A stretch of 64,000 bases of DNA, taken from CBDCUW01 sp963734865. GTDB taxonomy: Bacteria; Planctomycetota; Planctomycetia; Pirellulales; Pirellulaceae. The translations under genes were made by a program, and so were the position numbers. This document shows positions 53,101-61,804 of this stretch, piece after piece (positions within the stretch are counted from its first letter, which is position 1; each line of letters starts with the position of its first letter). The notes under the pieces are model-generated. The model had not been told where the DNA came from. It did not search any database and saw nothing but the letters and a program-made list of their open reading frames with translations. The stretch is taken from positions 1 to 64,000 of the forward strand of contig CAVTIV010000012.1 of assembly GCA_963734865.1 (NCBI GenBank), in the 5' to 3' direction.

Positions 53101-53964
53101 TGGATCCAGGTTATTGAAGCGGCTCAGAAAAGCGTCAGCCACTACGAGCACGCTTCCGACGCGAGCGGATTCGAGATTGCACATACTCGCTGGACAGAGA
53201 TCTGGGCCTGTTGGAACCTCGGCCGCTGGGATTCCATGATGCAGATCAGCGACGCGATGTTTGAAGACGCGATTCGGCGCAATGATTTGTTTCAGCGAAT
53301 GATTGTCACCAGCGGAATCGGTTGTTCCGCTTGGCTGGCCCGCGACCGGACGAGCGAATTGGATAGGATCCGTGACGAGGACGATAAATTGCTGGCCGAC
53401 AGCTCGATGCAGATGTTTCATCTGTTTGGCTGGTTCACCTCGGTGCAAAGAATGATCTACGGCGGTGAATTCGACAAAGCGTGGCGATACTGGAAAGCGA
53501 TGGCGCCGGTACTCAATAAGTTGCCCTATTCCAGGCTGCAGCTGATCCGACTTGTCGGCCGGTCATTGGGAGTCCTGGTATCGCTGCACATGCTGGGTGG
53601 TCGAGATTCGACCATTTGGGTGAGGCGAATTGGCAAACTGGTCCGGCGCATGCGTCGCGAGCAGCTGCCCTACGCGTGCATGCTGGCAAACCTGTACGAC
53701 GGCTTGCTCCGGATGCGGCTGGAGGCCGACAGAATGAGTCCCGGTTCCCAGAACGCTCGTCGGCTGCTGTTGGCCGCCAGCAGCGAGGCGAAGCAACTGG
53801 GCCTGAGGCCCTTCCAGCTGGCCGCCGATGACGCCCTGTCGCAATTCGACGAAGGCCGTTCACTGGGACTTCTTTGTGGTGAGATGCGTCATCAAGGGAT
53901 CGAATGTCCTCGGCTTTTTGAGCGGTTGTACACGCTGCCACCGCTTACAAGCTCGGACGATTAG
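50167..53964 (+). CDS. Ser/Thr protein kinase fused to AAA ATPase (PknK-like)
   Basis: Kinase domain about residues 45-300: Gly loop LGKGTSGFVYRVL, Lys in CALKLLLP, catalytic HRDVKPQNLMV, a DYG in place of DFG (RVIDYGLVGTF) and GTPRYFAPEM. An STAND/AAA-type ATPase follows (about 320-600), with Walker A TGPSGIGKTRL and Walker B LILIIDDAQWADRDSL. The C-terminal half is helical, probably TPR-like. The layout resembles PknK and other kinase-STAND fusions. It has no transmembrane segment. Input signal and targets are unknown. At 1,265 residues it is the longest gene here. Confidence 0.9.
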   Translation: MDDRYKQPSHETSVRVQGDRDTARGDGSSDRVSPPWKIGDRLNDFVLEEFLGKGTSGFVYRVLDRVTGRRCALKLLLPSTPEDLVRNKLGFRRMMSIQHPSLLRVDRIHQLGSYIALSMEEVDGVTLPEAVKKLRQIDIDSAYHRLLQLTRQYAAGLAAMHVNGFVHRDVKPQNLMVDRSGNGRVIDYGLVGTFDPETDPNGYRHYLAGTPRYFAPEMLWNQFYLPAGDIFGLGMVMLEALRGVSRGGDCERPGIERSDTSPRDDAERITEAIEGLDKSVPDALRDICLKMLRRDPGERPTAMRVARLGTSEAVNVVWPNATRLIGREQEAAEIRAWLDGIYAGDAGRLHLTGPSGIGKTRLIDDIEKYVRSLRRGQVFRARCRLREDQPLQAFDQLCDAIANRYKRGDREPLELDPISATILHTVFPALKNIVRCSMQLAPAGATTERLDALEAAARMSDQLRKVGPLILIIDDAQWADRDSLNVLDRLQTAVGEIGLGIITVSRDTVDSQRVPASHQLALQPLEACDSVAILADAAKRHGVQATESTLQILAQVAGGSPFRLHELVEEFQPGGALSQICESTAPATTLAQLGRADWIWRKRAKRLSEDAHRVLSFIVTAGRRVSTQQLGELTGLGDAVDAVISELVQQRLVIDDATGGECIQIVHDRVAEGFSKTLDQEVTRKAHHAWATLLIHQEQSEKQAARIAGHFFAADEPGRAVSHAILAAEDAERLVAKTEAARWHALVVDHVDGPEKVNRLRHAARCFYEADRPIEAAEYYQRLGQYVDLDERIECQLLAASLSIRGGRFSEVRSQLQDLTQTLGLPRPKPPLLSVLVRTALAIRQSLRSLTSNSQPFSDGQINDEQPIVKRTSASLRDKQRLKLCHWLARPMSMFDNLYSAELYMTGSLLASKYGTEVERVHTIVGQSVYGCYDKGAKRTASEATLRNMQAHVEKLQNSRASADWWAGTAFSHALSCRWIQVIEAAQKSVSHYEHASDASGFEIAHTRWTEIWACWNLGRWDSMMQISDAMFEDAIRRNDLFQRMIVTSGIGCSAWLARDRTSELDRIRDEDDKLLADSSMQMFHLFGWFTSVQRMIYGGEFDKAWRYWKAMAPVLNKLPYSRLQLIRLVGRSLGVLVSLHMLGGRDSTIWVRRIGKLVRRMRREQLPYACMLANLYDGLLRMRLEADRMSPGSQNARRLLLAASSEAKQLGLRPFQLAADDALSQFDEGRSLGLLCGEMRHQGIECPRLFERLYTLPPLTSSDD

Positions 53965-54147
53965 CCGCCGTCACCGGTCGAGGCCAGCGAACACTCGACA
54001 ACAAGGTGATCTCCAACTAGCGTTGGCATCCGACAAAGACCGTAACCGGCCGGCACCGGGCTCTCCCGTTTCTCCGGACCGTCGCCGTGACCTTTCGATT
54101 GACTTTCCGAACCTGGAGTGCGAACATCCTTTTCTGGGTGAGCGAGG

Positions 54148-55524
54148 GTGAAGGAGTATCGTCGTCCCGCTCTCCCACCATCATCCGCCGTGTCTGCCGC
54201 AACAACGATCGCCAAGTTGTCCGAATCTTCGAGCCCATCGACCACCAAGGCTGATTCTTGGTCCGTTCGTATCTCGAACCGTTACGGCTGCCAACTCTCA
54301 CCAGATTTGGCAGATTGGTTTGATTCCGAAACCTGGAGGTATCGCGGAATCAGCGAGTATCGTGAGCCAGTCGATGCCACGGTGTTGCTGGAACCATCCC
54401 CAGAAGTCATTTGGCCGGGGTTGATGCCATGCGACCTGTTGCCCATTCTTGGCAATACCGCGGGCGATTGGCTGTGCGTTCGAGTGGATCAGCGGAATCG
54501 TGCCGCGGAGGTCGTGCAGTGGTACCATGGCGGTGGCGATTGGCTCCCCTGGGGACGATCGATTTCGGACGCCATCCTTTTCGACGCGCTGAGCGAACGG
54601 TTACCCAGTCCGGCCCGGCGGCACGCGACTCCGGCAGAGAACACACGCCAGAATGAGCCTCTTGGGGAGGACAAATTGCTGTCGTGGGCGCGCGGACATG
54701 TCCCGGCGGAGGTCGCGGCATTGCTTGACCGAAGTGCGAACGGGGACGAGATCGCATCGACGCTGTTGGACGCTGGTGTGTCGGAGTTGGCCGTTCGCTG
54801 CGAGTTGGTGCAGTCGGCGCTCAAAGAGACCCTCTCGGCAACGCTTGACCCGGCCACGGCCCAGCAGCTTGGCGTCGATTGGAACGACGTCGTGCAGTGG
54901 ATGTTTGATGTTCAGCGAATGCCGGTCGCGACACGTCAACGACTGGAAAGAGAATATGGCTTGCAGGTCTCCAAGCCCCAAGACTGGGAATCGGCAGAAC
55001 ATCACAGCCAGCGAGTCGTCGAGCAGGCACCCGAACTGGCCTGGGCCTGGGATGTGATCGGATATGCAGCGGAACGACGTGGCGAGCCCGATGTGGCCGC
55101 CAATGCCTACCAACGTGCGGCGGCTTGTTCGGTCTTTACCGACCAGTCCGTTCGGCTGCGCACGCACTGGACCACGGACGACGCGGCAAAATTCTCCGCC
55201 TCAAGACTCCAGGCTTGCTTTCCGGAAACCGTTCGGCAATCGCCCTATCTGCAGATTCTCTGCGAGCCTGATACGCCGCAGCGACGTTCCCGATTGACCA
55301 AATACTGGCTTGACCGGGCCGCGGCCTCTGCGGCAACAGGCGATTGGAACGAGGCACATCGACACTATTTTGCCGCCGGTTGGGACCTCGGCGCCGAGCC
55401 GTTGTCGGCTTACGGAGAACTGCTCGATCGCATTGCCGAAGCGGCCGAACACGCCCATCAAACCGCGCGTGCGGAATTGGCAAGAACCCATCGACGCTGC
55501 CTGAAAGACCGCTACAGCATTTAG
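54148..55524 (+). CDS. Hypothetical protein, SMI1/KNR4-like with repeat-like C terminus
   Basis: The region of about residues 40-160 (SNRYGCQLSPDLADWFDSET, LLPILGNTAGDWLCVRVDQR, VVQWYHGGGDWLPWGRSISD) resembles SMI1/KNR4 (SUKH) domains, which are often immunity or regulatory modules. The rest is helical, with TPR-like pairs (AWAWDVIGYAAERRGEPDVA). The start GTG 54148 is weakly supported. It follows the kinase-ATPase gene by about 180 bases, same strand. The family assignment is by pattern and could be wrong. Confidence 0.6.
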   Translation: MKEYRRPALPPSSAVSAATTIAKLSESSSPSTTKADSWSVRISNRYGCQLSPDLADWFDSETWRYRGISEYREPVDATVLLEPSPEVIWPGLMPCDLLPILGNTAGDWLCVRVDQRNRAAEVVQWYHGGGDWLPWGRSISDAILFDALSERLPSPARRHATPAENTRQNEPLGEDKLLSWARGHVPAEVAALLDRSANGDEIASTLLDAGVSELAVRCELVQSALKETLSATLDPATAQQLGVDWNDVVQWMFDVQRMPVATRQRLEREYGLQVSKPQDWESAEHHSQRVVEQAPELAWAWDVIGYAAERRGEPDVAANAYQRAAACSVFTDQSVRLRTHWTTDDAAKFSASRLQACFPETVRQSPYLQILCEPDTPQRRSRLTKYWLDRAAASAATGDWNEAHRHYFAAGWDLGAEPLSAYGELLDRIAEAAEHAHQTARAELARTHRRCLKDRYSI

Positions 55525-55580
55525 CGGTTGCCAAAGTCCTCCGAGATCCCCTACCGATTTCTAACCAAGCGACCGATTCC

Positions 55581-56249
55581 ATGGCCGAGCCTTCTGATAT
55601 TGTTTGGCACCAGCAGAGCGTCACTCGCGAGGATCGTGAACGAAGATTGGGGCAGCGCGGTGTCGTGATCTGGTTCACCGGTTTAAGCGGGTGTGGCAAG
55701 AGCACGATCGCGAACGAGTTGGACCAACAACTTCAGCAAGCGGGCCACGCGACGACGCTGCTCGACGGCGACAACATCCGACACGGTTTGTGTGCCCCCC
55801 CGGCGATGCTGGCCCAGGAGCATGGCCAGGCATTCGCGCAGCGGTTCGGGCTAGGGTTTGGCGAAATTGACCGCGAGGAGAACATCCGTCGAATCGGATC
55901 GGTCGCGGCATTGATGGCCTCGGCCGGTCTGATCACGTTGACGGCATTCGTCAGCCCCTACCGTCGAGATCGCGACCGCGTGCGAAGAATCGTGGAGCAA
56001 TCAGGTTCCAAGGGTGATTTCATCGAGGTGTTCGTCGACACACCGTTGGAGATCTGCGAGGCGCGCGATCCCAAGGGGCTGTACAAGAAAGCCCGGTCGG
56101 GTGAGATCAAGAACTTCACCGGGATCAGCGACCCCTACCAGGCCCCGGAGAACCCGGAGTTGCATTTGCTTGGCGGGAACACGCGGACTCCGGCCGAGCA
56201 GGCTGCGGAGGTTTTCGGGGTGCTGAGATCTCGGGGAATTCTTGGCTGA
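55581..56249 (+). CDS. cysC: Adenylyl-sulfate (APS) kinase
   Basis: P-loop WFTGLSGCGKSTIANEL, TTLLDGDNIRHGL, DREENIRRIGSVAALM, FIEVFVDTPLEICEARDPKG and LYKKARSGEIKNFTGISDPY are the CysC signatures. It phosphorylates adenylyl sulfate to PAPS. An extra segment of about 19 residues (APPAMLAQEHGQAFAQRFG) sits between HGLC and LGFGEIDREE, where usual enzymes pass straight on. Length of 222 residues is therefore a little long. It stands alone, with no cysN/cysD nearby. ATG 55581 starts the recognisable protein; the frame is open further upstream. Confidence 0.88.
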   Translation: MAEPSDIVWHQQSVTREDRERRLGQRGVVIWFTGLSGCGKSTIANELDQQLQQAGHATTLLDGDNIRHGLCAPPAMLAQEHGQAFAQRFGLGFGEIDREENIRRIGSVAALMASAGLITLTAFVSPYRRDRDRVRRIVEQSGSKGDFIEVFVDTPLEICEARDPKGLYKKARSGEIKNFTGISDPYQAPENPELHLLGGNTRTPAEQAAEVFGVLRSRGILG

Positions 56250-56433
56250 AGATTGAGTCCCTCGGCTGATTTGTCGATCTCTGCCCGTTTGCCGAACATT
56301 TCTCGGGGGGGGGGCGGTGGCCGCGAAAATGCTCATCTGCCGAACGCCTGATTTGGCGTTGCGTTGCGAACCGACACCGCTAAACTACGGTCCGACAGAT
56401 GAGTGTAAGAACGACGAAACGAACAAAAAACGA

Positions 56434-56703
56434 ATGACGATCTCGAAAGAGCGAAAAACCGAGGTAATCGGCCAGCACCGACACACGGATGCCGATACCG
56501 GCTCGCCAGAAGTGCAAATTGCAATCTTGACCGAGCGGATTAACGGGCTAACTGAACACATGCGAACCCATCGCAAGGACTTTGCTTCGCGGCGTGGTCT
56601 GTTGGGTCTGGTCAGCCGTCGCCGACGTTTGCTGGACTATGTGCGCGGCGAGGACCCTCAGCGTTATCTCGATATCATTGGAAAACTGGGCATTCGCAAA
56701 TAG
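56434..56703 (+). CDS. rpsO: 30S ribosomal protein S15
   Basis: An 89-residue protein starting MTISKERKTEVIGQHRHTDA, with DTGSPEVQIAILTERINGLT, HRKDFASRRGLLGLVSRRRR and LDYVRGEDPQRYLDIIGKLG, the universal S15 pattern. It binds 16S rRNA in the platform. It lies directly upstream of pnp, the widely conserved rpsO-pnp order. In many bacteria S15 represses its own mRNA through a leader; no such structure was identified here. Confidence 0.97.
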   Translation: MTISKERKTEVIGQHRHTDADTGSPEVQIAILTERINGLTEHMRTHRKDFASRRGLLGLVSRRRRLLDYVRGEDPQRYLDIIGKLGIRK

Positions 56704-56989
56704 CCCAACCCGGCCGCTCTTGACGCGACGATGGTAATCAGCCAGCTCGCCAGTTCGGGCAGCGGGTTTCTTGTTGTGGCGGCACGAGGGTGGCTTGGCA
56801 TAGGTTGCCGCATTCATGGCGGCGTCTGCCCGGCGGTCCGTCGAAAGTTTCGACACCGCTCTCGTCTCTCGCATTTGATCGCTCGATCACTCCATTTTAT
56901 TGATTGCCCCGAATGTCGCAGCCGCTTGATGCGGACTTCAGCCGGGAATGTGTTGTTCATGTAGGTAGTTGAAGGGAAGGACTTAAAAA

Positions 56990-59296
56990 GTGACAGAAAA
57001 AAGAATCCGAGTCGAGAAACAAATCGGTCGTCAGACATTGTCGTTCGAGACAGGCCAGCTTGCCAAACAGGCCGCTGGCAGTGTGCTGGTCCAGTATGGT
57101 GGGACCGTGGTATTGGTTGCCGCTGCGTCAAGTGATCCCCGCCCGGGTCTGGACTTCTTTCCGTTGATGTGTGATTACCGGGAACGTTTGGCGGCCGCCG
57201 GAAAGTTCCCTGGAGGGTTCTTGAAACGTGAAGGTCGGCCGAGCACGAAGGAAACGTTGAGTTCCCGTTTGATGGACCGTCCCATTCGTCCTCTGTGGCC
57301 CAACGGCTACAAAGACGAGGTCCAAGTCCAGGCATTCGTGCTGGCAAGTGATTTGCAAAACGATGGCGACGTATTGGCGATGAACGGTGCAGCGTTGGCT
57401 CTGCACATTAGCGAACTGCCATTTCAAGGCCCGATTGCCAGTGTCCGGGTCGGCAAGGTCGATGGCGAGATGGTCGCGTTTCCGAGTCAAGAGGATCTGG
57501 AAAACAGCGAACTCGACATGATCGTCAGCGGCTCAAAAGAGCAAGTCGCGATGATTGAAGGTTTTGCGCGCGAGATGCCCGAAGACCAAATGATGGAGGC
57601 GATCCAGTTTGCCCACCACGTGATCCGCGACGTGATCGATCTGCAGCAGGAACTGTACCAGAAGGTCAATCCTCAGAAGAAAGAATTCATTCCGCCGGAA
57701 GACGACGGATTGTTCCAGCGTCTTACCGATGCCTATTACAACGACTTCAGGGCTGCCCAGCAAACCGCGGGCAAGAAGGATCGCGCCGACGCGGTTCGTG
57801 CACTTCGCGATCGTGCGATGGCAGAAGTCATTCCCGATCCCAACGCCGACAACGCGGTCTGCGCGAAACGGTTCAAGAGCGTCTGGCACGATTTGGAAGA
57901 AAAGGTGGTCCGTGATTTGATCATGGCCGGCACCCGTCCCGATGGACGTGACAATAGTAGCCTGCGACAGATCTACTGCGAAACAGACCTGCTGCCACAG
58001 GTCCACGGTTCGGCGTTGTTCCAACGGGGTGAAACTCAATCGCTGGTGACGATCGCATTGGGTACCTCACGCGACGAACAGCGTGTCGACGGGCTGATGG
58101 ACGAGTACAGCAAGAAATTCATGCTCGATTACAACTTCCCGTCCTTTTCGGTTGGTGAATGTCGTCCGATTCGCGGACCGGGTCGTCGCGAAATCGGCCA
58201 CGGCTGTTTGGCCGAACGAAGCGTCGCACCAGTACTGCCCGACGCGGCCGATTTTCCCTATACGATCCGCGTCATCAGCGACATCCTCGAATCCAACGGC
58301 AGCAGTTCGATGGCATCGGTTTGTGGCGCCACGCTGGGTTTGATGGCTTCGGGGGTCCCGATCAGCAATCCGGTTGCGGGAATCTCCATCGGCTTGGTCA
58401 GGAATTCACCCGATGATTGGGTTCTGTTGACCGACATCCTGGGGACCGAAGATCACTTCGGCGACATGGACTTCAAGATTGCCGGTACGCAAAACGGGAT
58501 CACTGGAATCCAGCTGGATTTGAAGGTTACCGGGATCAGTGAGGAAATCATCCGTGCCACGCTGAAGCAATCGCGTGAAGCCCGGATCGAAATCCTGCGC
58601 AAGATGCTGACCACGATTTCGCGACCTCGCCGCGAGATTTCGCCGACGGCACCGCGGCTTCTCCGTACCAAGATTTCACCCGACAAGATCGGTGCTCTGA
58701 TCGGTCCGGGCGGAAAGAACATCCGCGGGATTCAGGAATCGACCGGCGCGGTGATCGAAGTCGATGATGACGGTACCGTCCTGGTCGCCAGTGCCAACCG
58801 AGAATCGGCCGAACAGGCGATGCGGGCCGTCGAAGCATGCACCGCCACCGTTCAGATCGGCAAAATCTATGACGGAACGGTCAGCAGTATCAAAGAGTTC
58901 GGCGCGTTTGTCGAAATCCTGCCCGGCCGAGATGGTCTCTGCCACATCAGCGAATTGAGCAGTGGTTATATCAGCAGCATCGACAAGGTCGTCAATGTGG
59001 GTGACCCGATGAAAGTGCTGGTGATTGACGTCGACGAACACGATCGGGTGAAACTGAGTCGTCGTCGGGCGCTCGAAGAATTGGGCGAAGAAGACGAAAT
59101 GGCCGCTGCGGTCGAATCGGATGACCGCGGTGAACGTGGTCCTGATCGAGATCGCGGCGATCGTGACGACGATCGTCCTCGCCGGCGGCGTGGCGGTGGT
59201 GGCGGTGGTGGCGGGCGAGGCAGTAGCGGTGGACCGCGTCGTGAAAGTAGCGGTAGCGGCGGTAGCGGCGGCGGCGGCGGTCGGTATCGCGACTAA
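56990..59296 (+). CDS. pnp: Polynucleotide phosphorylase
   Basis: Two RNase PH domains (FPGGFLKREGRPSTKETLSS; FSVGECRPIRGPGRREIGHG and DFPYTIRVISDILESNGSSS), then a KH domain (KIGALIGPGGKNIRGIQEST) and S1 (KIYDGTVSSIKEFGAFVEIL). 768 residues against about 700-710 usual. The extra length is a charged, glycine-rich tail (GRGSSGGPRRESSGSGGSGG). It degrades RNA 3'-5' with phosphate. Start GTG 56990. Followed by a clear terminator at 59344-59371. Confidence 0.96.
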   Translation: MTEKRIRVEKQIGRQTLSFETGQLAKQAAGSVLVQYGGTVVLVAAASSDPRPGLDFFPLMCDYRERLAAAGKFPGGFLKREGRPSTKETLSSRLMDRPIRPLWPNGYKDEVQVQAFVLASDLQNDGDVLAMNGAALALHISELPFQGPIASVRVGKVDGEMVAFPSQEDLENSELDMIVSGSKEQVAMIEGFAREMPEDQMMEAIQFAHHVIRDVIDLQQELYQKVNPQKKEFIPPEDDGLFQRLTDAYYNDFRAAQQTAGKKDRADAVRALRDRAMAEVIPDPNADNAVCAKRFKSVWHDLEEKVVRDLIMAGTRPDGRDNSSLRQIYCETDLLPQVHGSALFQRGETQSLVTIALGTSRDEQRVDGLMDEYSKKFMLDYNFPSFSVGECRPIRGPGRREIGHGCLAERSVAPVLPDAADFPYTIRVISDILESNGSSSMASVCGATLGLMASGVPISNPVAGISIGLVRNSPDDWVLLTDILGTEDHFGDMDFKIAGTQNGITGIQLDLKVTGISEEIIRATLKQSREARIEILRKMLTTISRPRREISPTAPRLLRTKISPDKIGALIGPGGKNIRGIQESTGAVIEVDDDGTVLVASANRESAEQAMRAVEACTATVQIGKIYDGTVSSIKEFGAFVEILPGRDGLCHISELSSGYISSIDKVVNVGDPMKVLVIDVDEHDRVKLSRRRALEELGEEDEMAAAVESDDRGERGPDRDRGDRDDDRPRRRRGGGGGGGGRGSSGGPRRESSGSGGSGGGGGRYRD

Positions 59297-59343
59297 CGCC
59301 GGCATTGCGTCAGCAACCTGGATCGTCCAGCAATCCAATCCAA

Positions 59344-59371
59344 CCCAGGCCAACCACTCGGTTCGCCTGGG
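59344..59371 (+). terminator. Intrinsic terminator after pnp
   Basis: Arms CCCAGGCCAACC and GGTTCGCCTGGG with one mismatch around ACTC, followed by TTTCTTGTT. It lies 47 bases after the pnp stop. Confidence 0.85.
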
Positions 59372-59396
59372 TTTCTTGTTGAATCGATGGAATGCT

Positions 59397-60497
59397 CTAG
59401 TTGCGGCCGGACGCCAGCGGATGGGAGTCGATGAACTCGGCGGTCAACTTCTTTGCCCTCTCGTCATTCATCAGAAAACTGTGCAGGACCGGGACGGTAT
59501 GAAACGACTCCGCTCCATCCAGCTTCGCCTCGTCCAGACTGACGACAAAGTCACTGGAACCGTCAACCAAAGGATTCTGGACAAAGTTGCCCGATATATC
59601 GCCAGCAACAATGGCGAATGGGAACGGCGGCGTCGCCAAATTCTTCTCGAATTGCTCCCACAGCGGCCCCAGTTCCATGCCACCCTTGCCCGTCACGATC
59701 TCGTACAGACCGGTCGGTGCCAGTCGCCGCGCGATCGCCGCACCTTGGTTCGGCGGTCCGAGCATGACCATCGAGCGACAACGGGGCAAAATATTTTTGG
59801 GGTCGCCGTCGCGTTGCAAGTCACCGATGGTGTGACGGACGACGATGTTGCCCATGCTGTGACCGACAAAACTGAATTCGTCGTCGACCGCAAAACCCTC
59901 CAATAGCTCTCTCAGTGCGGCCGCATGATCCGCGATCGAGCTTCTCGCGCTGGCATAGGAGAAACAGACGATGGATCGATGCCCGTCCGCACGCAGCGAT
60001 TCCTCCAACGGTTTCATGGAGTAATGAGTCCGCATCAATCCATGAAGCAAGATCACAACATGCCTTGGCTCGGGCAAGGTCTGCGACGTCGGATCGATCC
60101 GTTCGAGCTCCGCCTCACACTCCGTTCGATTACCCCAGGCACGCCGAACATCGTTTGCATCGACCAAACGCCAATGACCGGTCAGCGAATTTTGCTGGAT
60201 TCGATAGCCATCACGCCAGACGTGATCGGTCCATAGTTGAGCACCACCGGCGGTCTTCAATGGCAGATTTAGCCGTGGAATCCAATTCAAGGGTTGCTCC
60301 GAGTCTTCACTGGGTTCTGACGTTTCGCCAGTCGTCGGATGATCGGACACTGAATCGCCTGCTCGGTTGCCTGGGGGGTCATCGATCGTATTCTCCTGCC
60401 CGACGAGTTCGCGTGATTGAAACACAGTCGCAGCAAGCAGAGCGAAAAGGATGAAAACTCGCATCGCGAGGCACCGTAAATCGAGTGACATGAACAT
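59397..60497 (-). CDS. Exported alpha/beta hydrolase (lipase-like)
   Basis: N-terminal signal segment (MRVFILFALLAATVFQSREL, preceded by 11 residues if the first ATG is used). An acidic linker follows, then a lipase-type alpha/beta hydrolase with the oxyanion-region HVVILLHGLMRTHYSMKPLE, nucleophile elbow FSFVGHSMGNIVVRH, acidic-residue region and a late His near SFHTVPVLHSFLM. The Arg/Trp-rich part before the fold is unassigned. It acts probably outside the cytoplasm. Convergent with pnp. Start could be 60464 instead of 60497. Confidence 0.85.
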   Translation of the reverse strand: MFMSLDLRCLAMRVFILFALLAATVFQSRELVGQENTIDDPPGNRAGDSVSDHPTTGETSEPSEDSEQPLNWIPRLNLPLKTAGGAQLWTDHVWRDGYRIQQNSLTGHWRLVDANDVRRAWGNRTECEAELERIDPTSQTLPEPRHVVILLHGLMRTHYSMKPLEESLRADGHRSIVCFSYASARSSIADHAAALRELLEGFAVDDEFSFVGHSMGNIVVRHTIGDLQRDGDPKNILPRCRSMVMLGPPNQGAAIARRLAPTGLYEIVTGKGGMELGPLWEQFEKNLATPPFPFAIVAGDISGNFVQNPLVDGSSDFVVSLDEAKLDGAESFHTVPVLHSFLMNDERAKKLTAEFIDSHPLASGRN

Positions 60498-60546
60498 TCG
60501 TCTATTGTAGTGCCCAAGTACGGGAGGATGCTTCGCGGTGCGAAGC

Positions 60547-61592
60547 TCAACCTTGCGGCGAAATGATCAAACCGAGGAACTCATCCTCACTGATGACTTG
60601 GATTGCTTGACCCGCAGCACGGAATGGTTGTACGGCCTCTTGGATGCGCAGGCGCTGGCCAGACGTGATGGTCTGCCGATCAGCCGATCCGATCACGACG
60701 AAATCAGTCATCTCGTTGACCGATTCTTGGCATTGGCCACCCAATCGAACCGCTAACGCATGGGCATCCTCACGACTGAGTCGTTGCAGCCGGCCGGTGA
60801 AGACTACACATCGACCGGTCAATGGGCGGATGAACTCGGCGCGGACCATCAAACGCTGCAGATCAAACGATGCCGTCGAATCGGGATGGGCCACCGGGTG
60901 AGTCGCCGAACCGGTCGACGAGACAGGGCCGGGCCAATGGAACGGCAGCGGTGAGGGGTGTTCAACCGATCGCGTTGGCCTTCCGCTCACCGACGTTCGA
61001 CGCCCAGGCGTTTTCAGTCCCCATTGCCCGGCGGTGCCTCGAGCGATCCGCAGTTTCCTTTCCAGATCGGGCAGGTCTGTGGCCTCATTGTCGATACCGG
61101 CGGCAATCAGCACCTTGGCACAGGCGATCGAGTCTTCCAGTGCATCGTGGTGTCGAAAGCGAATACCCAGCCAATCCGAAAGCGGTTTGAGGCCATAGCT
61201 GCGGCGATGCGGCCAAGTCCGCCGAGCGATCAGACGAGTGCAGGTGAACTGTAGTTCAGGTGCCGGGTGATGGTGGTGCGCAGACAGGCCAACAGCACTC
61301 CGATGTCAAAGCCCGCGTTGTGCGCGACCAGACAATCGTCGCTGATTTTCTCGGCAATTTCCGGCCACAAATCGCCAAAATCGGGCTCGCCACGTACTTG
61401 ATCGGGCGTGATCCCGTGAATTTCGATGTTGACGCGGCTGAAATAGAGCGGCTCGGGACGTATCAACCACGTCACCGAATCGGCGATCTTTCCGTCGCGG
61501 ACGGCGACAGCTGCCAATTGGCAAGCACTGTCAGCGCGGCGATTGGCGGTCTCGAAGTCAATCGCCGTGAAATTCGCTGCGAAGTCCATCAC
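60547..61592 (-). pseudogene. DnaQ-type exonuclease with BRCT domain, frameshifted
   Basis: Exonuclease motifs: FTAIDFETANRRADSACQLA (D-E), CLVAHNAGFDIGVLLACLR (D) and, in a second frame, FRHHDALEDSIACAKVLIAA (H-x(4)-D). The break is at about 61245, where one base is missing. The first frame ends at TGA 61230 after HLNYSSPALV. The second frame continues FTCTRLIARRTWPHRRSYGL and ends in a BRCT domain (PLTGRCVVFTGRLQRLSRED, LGGQCQESVNEMTDFVVIGS), with a stop at 60547. The combined architecture (exonuclease, linker, BRCT) is a known DnaQ-like form, about 348 residues. Confidence 0.75.
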
Positions 61593-61804
61593 CCGATCTC
61601 ACCAGATTGGTGGATCGTCACTCCTTTTTTAGTTGTTCCGGTCGTAGCGGATACGTATTCTAAAGCGCCAGCCAGTTTGTGGCAATTTGTACCCTATTCG
61701 ATGGATTCATTTGTCCATCACCCCAAATCGGATGCCCGCAATCGCGAGCTGATGAAGCATCATTCTTTTCTTTTCCTTTTCACCGTCACGAAGTCTTCAG
61801 CACC

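Noticed and set aside
56305..56314. Run of ten G as a possible slippery or structured element
   Set aside because: It lies between genes with no frame to shift. It may also be a sequencing artefact.
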